64,000 bases of DNA from CAXSBA01 sp965277105 (GTDB taxonomy: Bacteria > Spirochaetota > UBA12135 > COTS27 > CAXSBA01): positions 682,001 through 746,000 of the forward strand of contig OZ255710.1 of NCBI GenBank assembly GCA_965277105.1, written 5' to 3'. This document shows, one piece after another, positions 35,865 through 44,124 of this stretch. The first letter of the stretch is position 1. Each line of letters starts with the position of its first letter. The position numbers were made by a program, and so were the translations under genes. The notes beneath the pieces were generated by a model. It was not told where the DNA came from and ran no database searches. It saw only the letters and a list, made by a program, of their open reading frames with translations.

Positions 35865-35871
35865 TGAGTTA

Positions 35872-37002
35872 ATGAAATCAACTCTAGAAAACTATAATAT
35901 TTTTTTTTTAATTTTCTTACTAATCCTTTTTAGTATTGGCATCAATTTCCTAGCTACCTACAACATATCTTTAAAACATTTTGGCGAACCTTATTATTAC
36001 ATCACCAGGCACGTGCAGTATGTTTTTTTAGGGCTGTTAAGCTTTTTATTTTTTCTTAAAATTCCTATCAGTTTTCTTTTTAATAAAAGGATTATTTTGC
36101 TTGCTTTTAGTGGAGGATTTTTATTTTTACTACTGGTTTTTATCCCCGATATAGGGAAGAGTATTGGTAATGCTAGAAGATGGGTGGAAATTGCTTTTAT
36201 TAGGTTCCAGCCATCAGAGATTTTTAAAATTATCTACCTTTTAACTTTGGTTTTTATTTTAGATATGAAAAAAGAAAAAAAAGATTTTTTTTTAGAAGGT
36301 ATGTTACTTCCCTTCTTGATGGTTTTTTTGACTTTTATCGTAATAGCGTTAGAGCCTGACTTTTCTACAGCGCTCATTTTATTGCTAACCGGTTTTGCTT
36401 TAATTTTTATTTACCGAACTAAAAAAACTTTTTTTTTAATTATCCTTAGTTTTTTTTTTATGGTTTTTGTCATTATCATCAACAATAAAAAGTACCTTTT
36501 AGATCGCTTCCAGTTTTTAAACAGTAATAACTCAGAAACTATTTTAAATGAATCCTACCAACTCAGCAAATCTATCTCAGCTTTTCAAAACAGCAACATT
36601 TTAGGCAATAACTTTAAAAGCGTTTTGCAGTTTATTAAAAATTTCCCCGATGTTCATACCGATTTTTCTTTTGCGGTAATTGTTTATAGTTATGGTCTCT
36701 TTGGAGCTATTTTTATCCTTTTTTTTTATTATTTATTCATAGCTTGGACCAAAGATGTCATTATCCAAACCGAGGATTTTAAAGAAAAGTTTTTAGCAAG
36801 TGGCATTTTAATATTAATTGCCTTAGAGTTTAGTTTTCACATTTTAGTAACTCTGGGACTATTTCCCACAACGGGAGTTTTCCTGCCTTTCATAGGATAC
36901 GGCGGGACGGCAATTATTACTCATATGGGAATGATTGGGTTACTTACTCAAATAAAAATAAAAACCAACAAAAAAAACTATGGAACAAAAACCATTTCAT
37001 AA
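35872..37002 (+). CDS. ftsW: FtsW/RodA family SEDS glycosyltransferase
   Basis: 376 residues, about ten membrane helices. SEDS proteins polymerise lipid II into glycan strands. IGNARRWVEIAFIRFQPSEIFKI (about 98-120) is the family signature; ALEPDFSTALIL follows with the catalytic Asp; GVFLPFIGYGGTAIITHMGMIGLL closes the family pattern. Position between murD and murC marks it as FtsW (division) rather than RodA. Its last 23 bases overlap the start of murC. Confidence 0.94.
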   Translation: MKSTLENYNIFFLIFLLILFSIGINFLATYNISLKHFGEPYYYITRHVQYVFLGLLSFLFFLKIPISFLFNKRIILLAFSGGFLFLLLVFIPDIGKSIGNARRWVEIAFIRFQPSEIFKIIYLLTLVFILDMKKEKKDFFLEGMLLPFLMVFLTFIVIALEPDFSTALILLLTGFALIFIYRTKKTFFLIILSFFFMVFVIIINNKKYLLDRFQFLNSNNSETILNESYQLSKSISAFQNSNILGNNFKSVLQFIKNFPDVHTDFSFAVIVYSYGLFGAIFILFFYYLFIAWTKDVIIQTEDFKEKFLASGILILIALEFSFHILVTLGLFPTTGVFLPFIGYGGTAIITHMGMIGLLTQIKIKTNKKNYGTKTIS

Positions 37003-38386
37003 AGTAAAAAACATTCATTTCATCGGGATTGGTGGGATCGGGATGTCGGGCATTGCAAAAATTGTTTTGGGGATGGGTTATAAAATTACTGGTAGCGACC
37101 AAAAAGATTCTCAAAGTTTGAAAGAATTAAAAAAATTAGGCATGAGAATTTTCATCGGCCACCAAAAAAAAAACATTACCAACACCATCGATGTCATTGT
37201 GACATCTAGTGCCATTTCTCCAATTAACGAAGAACTATTAGAAGGGAAAAATAAAAAAATTCCCATTATTCAAAGAGGAGAAATGCTAGCAGAAATTATG
37301 CGGTTAAAAACCGGCATAGCCGTTGCCGGAACTCATGGTAAAACAACTACCACTAGTTTAATTAGTGCTGTCTTCTACGAAGCCGACCTCTCTCCTACTA
37401 CAATTATTGGGGGGAAGTGGTTTAAAATTAATTCTAATGCTGAGCTCGGCAAAAGCCATTATATGATCTGTGAAACTGATGAAAGCGATGGCTCATTTTT
37501 AAAAACCTCACCAGTTTATTCTATTGTTACTAATATTGATTACGACCATATTGACTATTATAAAAGCGAAGAAAATCTATTAGCCAGCTTCTTAGATTTT
37601 ATTAATAAAACCCCTTTCTATGGCAAAGCCTTTCTATGTTTTAATGATCCTAATATTAAAAAAATAAAAGATAAAATCGTTAAGCCCTTCATTAGTTATG
37701 GGATAAAAAAAACCAAGGGCGATAATTTTGACATTTACGCTGAAAAAATCAAACTAAACCGGTTTACTAGTGAATTTATTCTCCATTATCGAAAAAAAAA
37801 TTTAGGGAAAGTCGTTATTAATATGGTGGGGGTGCATAACGTTTTAAACGCATTAGCGACTATCGGGGTGGCGCTAGAAGTGGGAATTAACTTAAAAACT
37901 ATAAAAAAATCATTACAAACTTTTCATGGAATTGAAAGAAGGATGTCGCGAGTTGGGGTTTGGAATAATTTGGAACTCATTGATGACTACGCCCATCATC
38001 CAACCGAAATCCAAGCAACGTTAAGTACCTTGACTAATTTTAAAAAAAAAATTATCTGCCTTTTCCAGCCTCATCGCTTTACTAGGACCCTTGAGCATTA
38101 TAAGAAATTTGCTAGTAATTTACTCTTGGCGGACATTATTATTATTACTAAGATTTACTCAGCGGGAGAAAGTCCTATTAAAGGGGTGTCTTCTAAAATT
38201 ATTATCGAAGAGATGAAAAAAAAAAACTCCAATAAAGAAATTTACTACGCAGAAGATTTTGCAGAAATAAAAACTTTATTACATAAAATAAAAATCCCTA
38301 AAAACGGTTATCTTATAAGTCTAGGAGCCGGGGATATTAATGCTTTTTTAAAAAGTTTAGCTTCTATAAAGAAAACAAAAAAATGA
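36980..38386 (+). CDS. murC: UDP-N-acetylmuramate--L-alanine ligase MurC
   Basis: 468 residues. It attaches L-Ala to UDP-MurNAc. FIGIGGIGMSGIA (14-26) is the N-terminal nucleotide site; GTHGKTTTT (117-125) the ATP loop; ETDESDGSF, NIDYDHIDYY, GVHNVLNALA, DDYAHHPTEI and FQPHRFTRT are all present. It starts 23 bases inside ftsW, in another frame, so translation is coupled. A10 and A11 runs (37164-37173, 38216-38226) encode Lys tracts. It overlaps the next gene by four bases (ATGA). Confidence 0.96.
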   Translation: MEQKPFHKVKNIHFIGIGGIGMSGIAKIVLGMGYKITGSDQKDSQSLKELKKLGMRIFIGHQKKNITNTIDVIVTSSAISPINEELLEGKNKKIPIIQRGEMLAEIMRLKTGIAVAGTHGKTTTTSLISAVFYEADLSPTTIIGGKWFKINSNAELGKSHYMICETDESDGSFLKTSPVYSIVTNIDYDHIDYYKSEENLLASFLDFINKTPFYGKAFLCFNDPNIKKIKDKIVKPFISYGIKKTKGDNFDIYAEKIKLNRFTSEFILHYRKKNLGKVVINMVGVHNVLNALATIGVALEVGINLKTIKKSLQTFHGIERRMSRVGVWNNLELIDDYAHHPTEIQATLSTLTNFKKKIICLFQPHRFTRTLEHYKKFASNLLLADIIIITKIYSAGESPIKGVSSKIIIEEMKKKNSNKEIYYAEDFAEIKTLLHKIKIPKNGYLISLGAGDINAFLKSLASIKKTKK

Positions 38387-39231
38387 CCCTTTTTAATTCT
38401 CTTTTATCAACTGTGGCATTAATCCCCAAAGGGCTTCTTTTTGCTTTTTTCGTTTTGCTTTTTTTCTTTAGTTGGGAACTCATCATAAAACCTCGGAGAG
38501 TAAGCTGGCAAACTCGTAAAAATTCTTATAGGAATAATTTCTTAATCTTATTTTTTAATAATTTTTTAATGTTCCTCATCGCAGGAACTTCTCTTTATTG
38601 GTTAGCGATAAACAGCTCTTGGGGGCTACTTCAAGGAATCGATAATGCCTTTTTACAATTTTTTATTTTCTTACTAGTTTTTGATTTACTGATGTATTTG
38701 TGGCATATTTTAAATCATAAAATCCCTTTTTTATGGCGATTCCACAGTTGCCATCACAGCGATCACGATTTGAATAGCACGACTGGCTTTCGCTTTCACT
38801 GGGGAGAGTTATTCCTTTCGCTTTTTTACAAATCGACTTTTATCCTTTTACTAGGCCCAGCTGGTAGTTTTATCCTTTTTTACGAAGCAGCTATTTTTTG
38901 TTTTGCGGTTTTTCATCATAGCGATATAAAAATCCCTTTAGAAAACCAACTCAAATACCTCGTCGTTGTCCCTAGCCATCATGCCACTCATCATTCTATT
39001 GTTAGAGAAAATCATGATTCTAACTACGGGGTTATTTTTAGTTTTTGGGACAAACTATTTCATACCTACAACCAATTTCAACCTAAAAAGTTTGGTCTCA
39101 TAGGAGAAGGGGAAAAAAATTTCTTTACGTTTATAACATTTGCTTTTAAAAATAAAAGCAATCTTATTTTTTTGTTTTTGTTTTTTTTTATGTTATTATT
39201 TATCCATCAGTACTTAAGGCACTCTTTTTAA
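38383..39231 (+). CDS. Fatty acid hydroxylase / sterol desaturase superfamily membrane protein
   Basis: 282 residues with about five membrane helices and the three-part di-iron histidine pattern of the superfamily: HILNH (about 107-111), HSCHHSDHD (about 121-129) and HHATHHS (about 204-210). Such enzymes hydroxylate or desaturate lipids, carotenoids or sterols in the membrane using oxygen. The bacterial substrate is unknown. It overlaps the end of murC by four bases, so it is co-expressed with wall synthesis genes, and a second lipid-type membrane protein follows it. Confidence 0.88.
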   Translation: MTLFNSLLSTVALIPKGLLFAFFVLLFFFSWELIIKPRRVSWQTRKNSYRNNFLILFFNNFLMFLIAGTSLYWLAINSSWGLLQGIDNAFLQFFIFLLVFDLLMYLWHILNHKIPFLWRFHSCHHSDHDLNSTTGFRFHWGELFLSLFYKSTFILLLGPAGSFILFYEAAIFCFAVFHHSDIKIPLENQLKYLVVVPSHHATHHSIVRENHDSNYGVIFSFWDKLFHTYNQFQPKKFGLIGEGEKNFFTFITFAFKNKSNLIFLFLFFFMLLFIHQYLRHSF

Positions 39232-39254
39232 GGGAACTCTTTTAAAAAAAATCC

Positions 39255-40049
39255 ATGCTTTTTTATTTTTTTCTAATCACTTTTTTATGGATGCTTATTT
39301 TTTATTTGATAACCTTAAAAACCCAAAACATGATTTTGCTTGATATTGCTTGGGCTAGTTCTTTTGCTGTTTTAGCAATTATAAGCATTTTTTCTGCCGA
39401 CACATTTTGGAGTATTAGGCAGATTCCTTTTTTATTGCTTATCATCTGGTCCCTTAGGTTAAGCTCTAATCTTTTACTTAAAATGTTAAAAGGCCGTAAA
39501 GATGAACGCTATGAAATGCTTAAAAAAAGCACGGATAACTGGGCTCAAGTAAAATTTTTATTATTTTTTTTTGAAGCATTTTTGATAATTTTTTTATTTA
39601 TCCCTTTTTTCTATCTCTTTTTTGCCAAAAATATCGAGCCTAGTGGTTGGTTTTTTTGGGGTGTTTTCCTTTTTTTACTGGGCGTAATAGGAGAAATCCT
39701 AGCCGATAAACAGTTACAGTCGTTTAAACAAAATCGCCAGGAAAATGAAACAGTCTGTCAAAATGGTTTATGGCACTACTCTCGTCATCCTAATTATTTT
39801 TTTGAATGTCTGATTTGGGCTAGCTATTTCTTTTTAGCCTTGGGGCTTTTGGTTAATCTTTCTTGGTTGGATATCACTCTCCTGCTCATCAGCCCAACTT
39901 TAATGGTTACTTTACTTTGCTTCATTACTGGGATCCCTCCTCTAGAAAAATTAGCCGTAGAAAAAAAAGGGAAAGTTTATCAAGATTACCAAAAAACAAC
40001 CAGTGCCTTAATACCATGGTTCCCCAAAAACATCAAAAAGGAAAAATAA
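39255..40049 (+). CDS. DUF1295 membrane protein (steroid 5-alpha-reductase / ICMT-like)
   Basis: 264 residues, about six to seven membrane helices. DUF1295 hallmarks are LKTQNMILLDIAWASSF near the N-terminus, RKDERYEMLKK in the middle and NGLWHYSRHPNYFFECLIWASYF (about 173-195), the NADPH/SAM-type HPNY motif of the superfamily. Such proteins reduce or methylate lipid substrates; the reaction here is unknown. It follows the di-iron hydroxylase by 23 bases, which suggests both act on one lipid. Confidence 0.88.
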   Translation: MLFYFFLITFLWMLIFYLITLKTQNMILLDIAWASSFAVLAIISIFSADTFWSIRQIPFLLLIIWSLRLSSNLLLKMLKGRKDERYEMLKKSTDNWAQVKFLLFFFEAFLIIFLFIPFFYLFFAKNIEPSGWFFWGVFLFLLGVIGEILADKQLQSFKQNRQENETVCQNGLWHYSRHPNYFFECLIWASYFFLALGLLVNLSWLDITLLLISPTLMVTLLCFITGIPPLEKLAVEKKGKVYQDYQKTTSALIPWFPKNIKKEK

Positions 40050-40087
40050 ATTTATAAAACCTAAGTGGTTATAGCCAGTAATTTTAA

Positions 40088-40561
40088 ATGATTTATCTAG
40101 TTTCTGCTTTCGTTATTATAGTTATTTTTTTACTGGTTACGGTGGATATTATGTTTATCCCTACTTCTATTTTAAGCATTGCCGCTTTACTTGGATTTTT
40201 TATTTATCTCACTTATGTTTATGTGAAAATATCTCCACTTTTTGCCCTATATATATTAATAATTTTCTTTACTTTGGCAGTGATTTATGTTATATTAATG
40301 ACAAAGTTTAAAATATGGAGGAAACTTAGTTTTACCGAGAAACTTCCCGTTCAAAACGATTATCAAAGTGGTAATGCTTTACAAGAAATCGTGGGAGTAA
40401 CTGGAACTACTATCACAGAATTGAAACCAATTGGGCTTATTTTGATAAATAACCAAAGAAAAGACGCCATAGCAGTTAATGGGTTCATTAAAAAAAATCA
40501 ATCAGTGGAAGTGGTCGGTAAAAGTGGGGAACAATTACAGGTAAAACCTTATAAAGGATAA
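40088..40561 (+). CDS. NfeD-like membrane protein
   Basis: 157 residues: two or three membrane helices (about 1-80) and a C-terminal OB-fold (about 95-157) with GVTGTTITELKPIGLILINNQRKDAIAVNGFIKKNQSVEVV, the NfeD pattern. Short NfeD proteins pair with SPFH proteins in membrane microdomains. floA starts 5 bases downstream, so the two form the usual nfeD-floA pair. No protease-type long NfeD is present. Confidence 0.9.
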   Translation: MIYLVSAFVIIVIFLLVTVDIMFIPTSILSIAALLGFFIYLTYVYVKISPLFALYILIIFFTLAVIYVILMTKFKIWRKLSFTEKLPVQNDYQSGNALQEIVGVTGTTITELKPIGLILINNQRKDAIAVNGFIKKNQSVEVVGKSGEQLQVKPYKG

Positions 40562-40566
40562 ACAGC

Positions 40567-41589
40567 ATGGAACAGTTAATTTTTTCTTTTTTTATTTTTT
40601 TAGGATTTCTTATAACCCTTTTTGCATTTTTTTATTTAGTTCCGGTCAAACTTTGGATTGAAGCATTTGCTTCGGGAGCTTATGTGGGATTAATCCGATT
40701 AATTGCCATGCGACTTCGAGGGATGAATCCTTCTTTTGTGGTGAAGCCTTACATCTCCAGCGTGAAAGCTAATTTGAATGTGGGAATAAACGAATTAGAA
40801 TCGCATTATTTAGCCATTGGAACCAAAGACCCGAATGTGGGTAACCGCTTAGAAAAAGTAGTCGTCTCTCTCATATCTGCGAATCGGGCAAACCTTAACT
40901 TAACCACAGTCAAAGCCATGTCGATTGACTTAGCCGGGAGAAATATCTTAGAAGCAATCAATACCTCAGTAGTTCCCCGAATTATTGAAACTCCTAAAAT
41001 AGCAGCAGTAGCTAAAGACGGTATTCAAGTAATTGCCTTAGCTAAAATTACCGTTAGAACTAACCTTGAAAGACTAGTTGGTGGAGCGGGGGAAGAAACC
41101 ATTATTGCTCGAGTTGGGGAAGGAATTGTTACCACAATTGGCTCTTCGAATAGCCATAAAAACGTATTGGAAAACCCCGATAGTATATCGCAAACTGTCC
41201 TCAAAAAAGGTTTAGATGCTGGAACTGCTTTTGAAATATTATCCATTGATATCGCTGATGTTGATATTGGGAAAAATATTGGAGCAGTATTACAAACTGA
41301 TCAAGCGGAAGCTGATAAAAAAATTGCTCAGGCTAAAGCAGAAGAAAGGAGAGCAATGGCCATTGCTTCAGAGCAGGAAATGAAAGCTAAAGTAGAGGGG
41401 ATGCGAGCAAATTTCGTGGAAGCCGAAGCCTTAGTGCCCAAGTCTATTGCTAATGCTTTTGAGAAAGGAAACATTGGAATTATGGATTATTACCGGTTAG
41501 AAAATGTGAAATCGGACACCACTATGCGAAACTCCATAGCTAGCGAAACAGACAATAATGCCCCTACCAACCCCAGCGACAATAATTAA
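40567..41589 (+). CDS. floA: Flotillin-like protein FloA
   Basis: 340 residues, the length of FloA/UPF0365. A membrane-embedded N-terminal hydrophobic stretch (about 5-27) is followed by the SPFH domain; AIGTKDPNVGNRLEKVV, IDLAGRNILEAINTSVVPRIIETPKI and SIDIADVDIGKNIGA are close to family consensus. A coiled, Ala/Glu-rich region (about 240-290, AQAKAEERRAMAIASEQEMKAK) drives oligomerisation. FloA organises lipid microdomains and affects wall synthesis and secretion, consistent with mur genes upstream. Confidence 0.95.
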   Translation: MEQLIFSFFIFLGFLITLFAFFYLVPVKLWIEAFASGAYVGLIRLIAMRLRGMNPSFVVKPYISSVKANLNVGINELESHYLAIGTKDPNVGNRLEKVVVSLISANRANLNLTTVKAMSIDLAGRNILEAINTSVVPRIIETPKIAAVAKDGIQVIALAKITVRTNLERLVGGAGEETIIARVGEGIVTTIGSSNSHKNVLENPDSISQTVLKKGLDAGTAFEILSIDIADVDIGKNIGAVLQTDQAEADKKIAQAKAEERRAMAIASEQEMKAKVEGMRANFVEAEALVPKSIANAFEKGNIGIMDYYRLENVKSDTTMRNSIASETDNNAPTNPSDNN

Positions 41590-41610
41590 TTAGGAACATT
41601 AAAGTAAAAT

Positions 41611-42153
41611 TTGAACTTTTTTGAATTCCTTCCATTAATTATTATTTTAGGTCTACAGTTTTTATACCAGTTCCAAAAAGCAGCTAAAAGAAGGGCAGCC
41701 AAAAAAGGAATTGGTAAGGAAAAAAGTCGTTCTTCTAGAGAAATTTCTCCAGAAAAAACTCCTAATAATTCTCTTAATTCTCTTGACCCAGAAAGTGATT
41801 TGGAAATTATCAATGAAAAAACGGCGAATAGGTATTCGACGCCTATTTATCAGGAGTTTTTTCAAGACACCTTTAATTTTCCACCTTCTTTCAGTAATCA
41901 AAATAAAAAAGACGAAGAAAATAGACTTGATGATGAATTAGCAAAAGAAAAGGAAGGATTGATTAACTCAAATGAAGAAAGACTAGAAAGTTCGCTAGAA
42001 GAAGTAGAAGTGCCTAACGAAAAAAATATTTTCCCTCCCCTTTCCCCTGTAATTCAAAAAAAATCTTTTAAGAAAAACTTAGTTTATCTTTTGAAAAACA
42101 ACTCAAAAAGAGCTATTGTCCTTAATGAAATTTTAGGAAAACCTAAATTTTAG
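41611..42153 (+). CDS. Membrane-anchored protein of unknown function after floA
   Basis: 180 residues from a TTG start. One N-terminal helix (about 5-20) is followed by a basic cluster (KAAKRRAAKKG), a long charged disordered region (35-140) and a short conserved-looking end, SKRAIVLNEILGKPKF. Proteins with an N-terminal anchor and a terminal ILGxP-type motif often accompany nfeD-floA; that comparison is from memory. It begins 22 bases after floA. The overlapping frames here also run open, so the call relies on the hydrophobic start, position and the tail motif. Confidence 0.6.
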   Translation: MNFFEFLPLIIILGLQFLYQFQKAAKRRAAKKGIGKEKSRSSREISPEKTPNNSLNSLDPESDLEIINEKTANRYSTPIYQEFFQDTFNFPPSFSNQNKKDEENRLDDELAKEKEGLINSNEERLESSLEEVEVPNEKNIFPPLSPVIQKKSFKKNLVYLLKNNSKRAIVLNEILGKPKF

Positions 42154-42176
42154 TTGGGAAAATTTTTAGAAAAAGC

Positions 42177-42653
42177 CTAGAAAAAACCATAGCGCTTTAC
42201 TTTTCTTATATATTTCTCATATTGCTCCCCCCATTTCTCTTTTAAGCTTTCTTCTTCTTTTAAAATAATCAAGTGATGGGTTATAATCACATAAGTAGCC
42301 AAACCTAAAACCCAAAAACTACTCAGGTAATTTTTTAGCGTAATAATAATAACAATATTCATTAAGGTGGAAAAGGGATTTCGAGTAAAGGAGAATAGCC
42401 CCCCGGTTTTTAACGAAGAAAGATTAGAGAACAAGGAAAAATTTCCCATAAAATTTTCTGGTAGTTGCAGGAATGCTAAAACCACTAGTAAAAGTAAAAT
42501 GATTTTAAAGGCAAAAAAAAGCAGGTCTCCCAAACCTAATATGGGAAAAAAATTACCTAAAAATAACAACAGGAAGTAGATTGCAGTTGCTTTATTCGCG
42601 TAAAATAATATGGGATGAATAACTGGCTTCCCTAATATTCTTTTAAGATTCAT
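42177..42653 (-). CDS. Isoprenylcysteine carboxyl methyltransferase-like membrane protein
   Basis: 158 residues, about four membrane helices. The C-terminal half reads FSFTRNPFSTLMNIVIIITLKNYL and ends with LIILKEEESLKEKWGEQYEKYIRKVKRYGFF, the ICMT/PEMT-like pattern (RNP..., then E.x.L...G..Y..Y...V.R). Likely a SAM-dependent membrane methyltransferase of unknown substrate. It is the second ICMT-fold protein within 4 kb, on the opposite strand and convergent with the floA group. Confidence 0.8.
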   Translation of the reverse strand: MNLKRILGKPVIHPILFYANKATAIYFLLLFLGNFFPILGLGDLLFFAFKIILLLLVVLAFLQLPENFMGNFSLFSNLSSLKTGGLFSFTRNPFSTLMNIVIIITLKNYLSSFWVLGLATYVIITHHLIILKEEESLKEKWGEQYEKYIRKVKRYGFF

Positions 42654-42775
42654 TCTAAGATTTACATTATAAATATTATTTAACTCTTAGGCACGATAAA
42701 ACCGTCGTTAAATAATAATATTATTAACTTTCGATTTTATTTTCAAAAAAATTTGTTTTTTTTTTAATAAAAAAT

Positions 42776-42781
42776 TATAAT
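42776..42781 (+). promoter_or_regulatory. -10 box of the tesA-ybbA-ybbP operon
   Basis: Perfect TATAAT; TTGTTT at 42753-42758 is exactly 17 bases upstream as a weak -35. A CAAGGA ribosome site follows before the ATG at 42802. Confidence 0.5.
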
Positions 42782-42801
42782 TTAGTCAAGGAATTACGTT
42801 T

Positions 42802-43440
42802 ATGCAAAAAATTTTTTTAATTTTATTTTTAATGAGCTCCTTTATTTTTTCAGAAAATAAAGAAAAAAAATGGGCAAAGCAAGAAGAAAAAACTATTTTA
42901 TTTTTAGGCGATTCGCTAACAGAGGGTTATTTAGTCGATAAACAATTTAGTTACCCTAGCTTAGTCGAAAAAAAGTTACAAGAAAAAGGCTATAAAGTAA
43001 AAGTAGTTAATGGAGGACTTTCGGGCGATACCACAGCTGGAGGCCTTAATCGCTATAAATGGTTTTTAAAAACTGATTTTGATCTTTTATTTCTAGCCTT
43101 AGGATCCAACGATGGGCTTAGAGGAATTAAATTACCCATTATTGAAAAAAATCTAAAAGAAATTATTAGGCTTACCAAACAAAAAAAAATAAAAATTGTT
43201 TTAGCTGGTCTTAACGTCCCTCCTAATTACGGTGAAAAATATACTAATGATTTTAAAAAACTTTTTAATCAAATTGCCCAAGAAGAAAAAATCTTTTACC
43301 TCCCTTTTTTGTTGGAAGGGGTAGCAGGAGAAATAAAACTAAACCATAACGATGGCATTCACCCCAATGAAAAAGGATACGAAATAATAGCTAATCGCGT
43401 TAGTGATTACCTTATAAAAAACTTCTATGAAAAAAAATGA
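42802..43440 (+). CDS. tesA: SGNH/GDSL arylesterase (TesA-like), exported
   Basis: 212 residues with a signal peptide (1-17). The SGNH blocks are all visible: FLGDSLTEG with nucleophile S38, NGGLSGDTTAGG, LGSNDGLRG, and DGIHPNEKGYE carrying the catalytic Asp and His. TesA hydrolyses acyl esters and thioesters in the periplasm. Its last 14 bases overlap the ATPase gene. The order tesA-ybbA-ybbP is the same as in E. coli, supporting a joint role in envelope lipid handling. Confidence 0.93.
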   Translation: MQKIFLILFLMSSFIFSENKEKKWAKQEEKTILFLGDSLTEGYLVDKQFSYPSLVEKKLQEKGYKVKVVNGGLSGDTTAGGLNRYKWFLKTDFDLLFLALGSNDGLRGIKLPIIEKNLKEIIRLTKQKKIKIVLAGLNVPPNYGEKYTNDFKKLFNQIAQEEKIFYLPFLLEGVAGEIKLNHNDGIHPNEKGYEIIANRVSDYLIKNFYEKK

Positions 43441-44122
43441 TGCAGTTTTAACCATAAACCAAGTTAAAAAAAATTTTAAAAATCCCAGAGATAAAAAATC
43501 GTTTGCCATTTTAAATAACATCAACTTAAAAGTCGTTGCTGGCAAAACTATAGCCATTGTAGGGAAATCAGGCTCAGGGAAATCCACGCTTTTATCGCTT
43601 ATTGCAGGGTTAGATGAGCCTAGCTCGGGAGAAATTATCATTCAGGGGCAAGATATTAACCAATTATCCGAGAGAGCATTAACCACCTTTCGGGCTCAAC
43701 ATATTAGCATTATTTTTCAGCAGTTTCAATTAATTAATCACCTTAACGTTCTCGACAATGTTATCCTTCCACTTTACCTAACCGAGCAGTTTAATCCTTC
43801 GGCAAAGGAAAGAGCCATTCAGCTTTTAGAAGAAATTGACTTAAAAGAAAGGATTAATTTTTTTCCCAAAGAATTAAGTGGAGGAGAACAGCAGCGGGTT
43901 GCTATTGCCAGAAGCCTTATCGTTGAGCCACAAATTATTTTAGCCGATGAGCCAACGGGCAATTTGGATGTTAAAACCGGAAACAAAGTAATCGAACAAT
44001 TTTTTAATCTAGTCAAGAAAAAGAAAAAAACCCTTATTTTGGTTACCCATGACTTAGCCTTAGCTGAAAAATGCCAAGAAATTTATCACATTAAAAACAA
44101 TACCTTATCCTTACAAAAATAA
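43427..44122 (+). CDS. ybbA: ABC transporter ATP-binding protein, YbbA/LolD family
   Basis: 231 residues. Walker A GKSGSGKST (about 46-54), signature LSGGEQQRVAIARSL and Walker B IILADEPTGNLD with the LolD/MacB-type GNLD ending. These ATPases drive mechanotransmission by MacB-type permeases, or lipoprotein extraction (LolD). Pairing with the YbbP-like permease 2 bases downstream favours YbbA. Overlaps tesA by 14 bases. Confidence 0.93.
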   Translation: MKKNDAVLTINQVKKNFKNPRDKKSFAILNNINLKVVAGKTIAIVGKSGSGKSTLLSLIAGLDEPSSGEIIIQGQDINQLSERALTTFRAQHISIIFQQFQLINHLNVLDNVILPLYLTEQFNPSAKERAIQLLEEIDLKERINFFPKELSGGEQQRVAIARSLIVEPQIILADEPTGNLDVKTGNKVIEQFFNLVKKKKKTLILVTHDLALAEKCQEIYHIKNNTLSLQK

Positions 44123-44124
44123 AA

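Noticed and set aside
41662..41941. Several open frames on both strands in the gene after floA
   Set aside because: Low-complexity charged sequence keeps many frames open; only the frame from 41611 has a membrane anchor and the terminal ILGKP motif.
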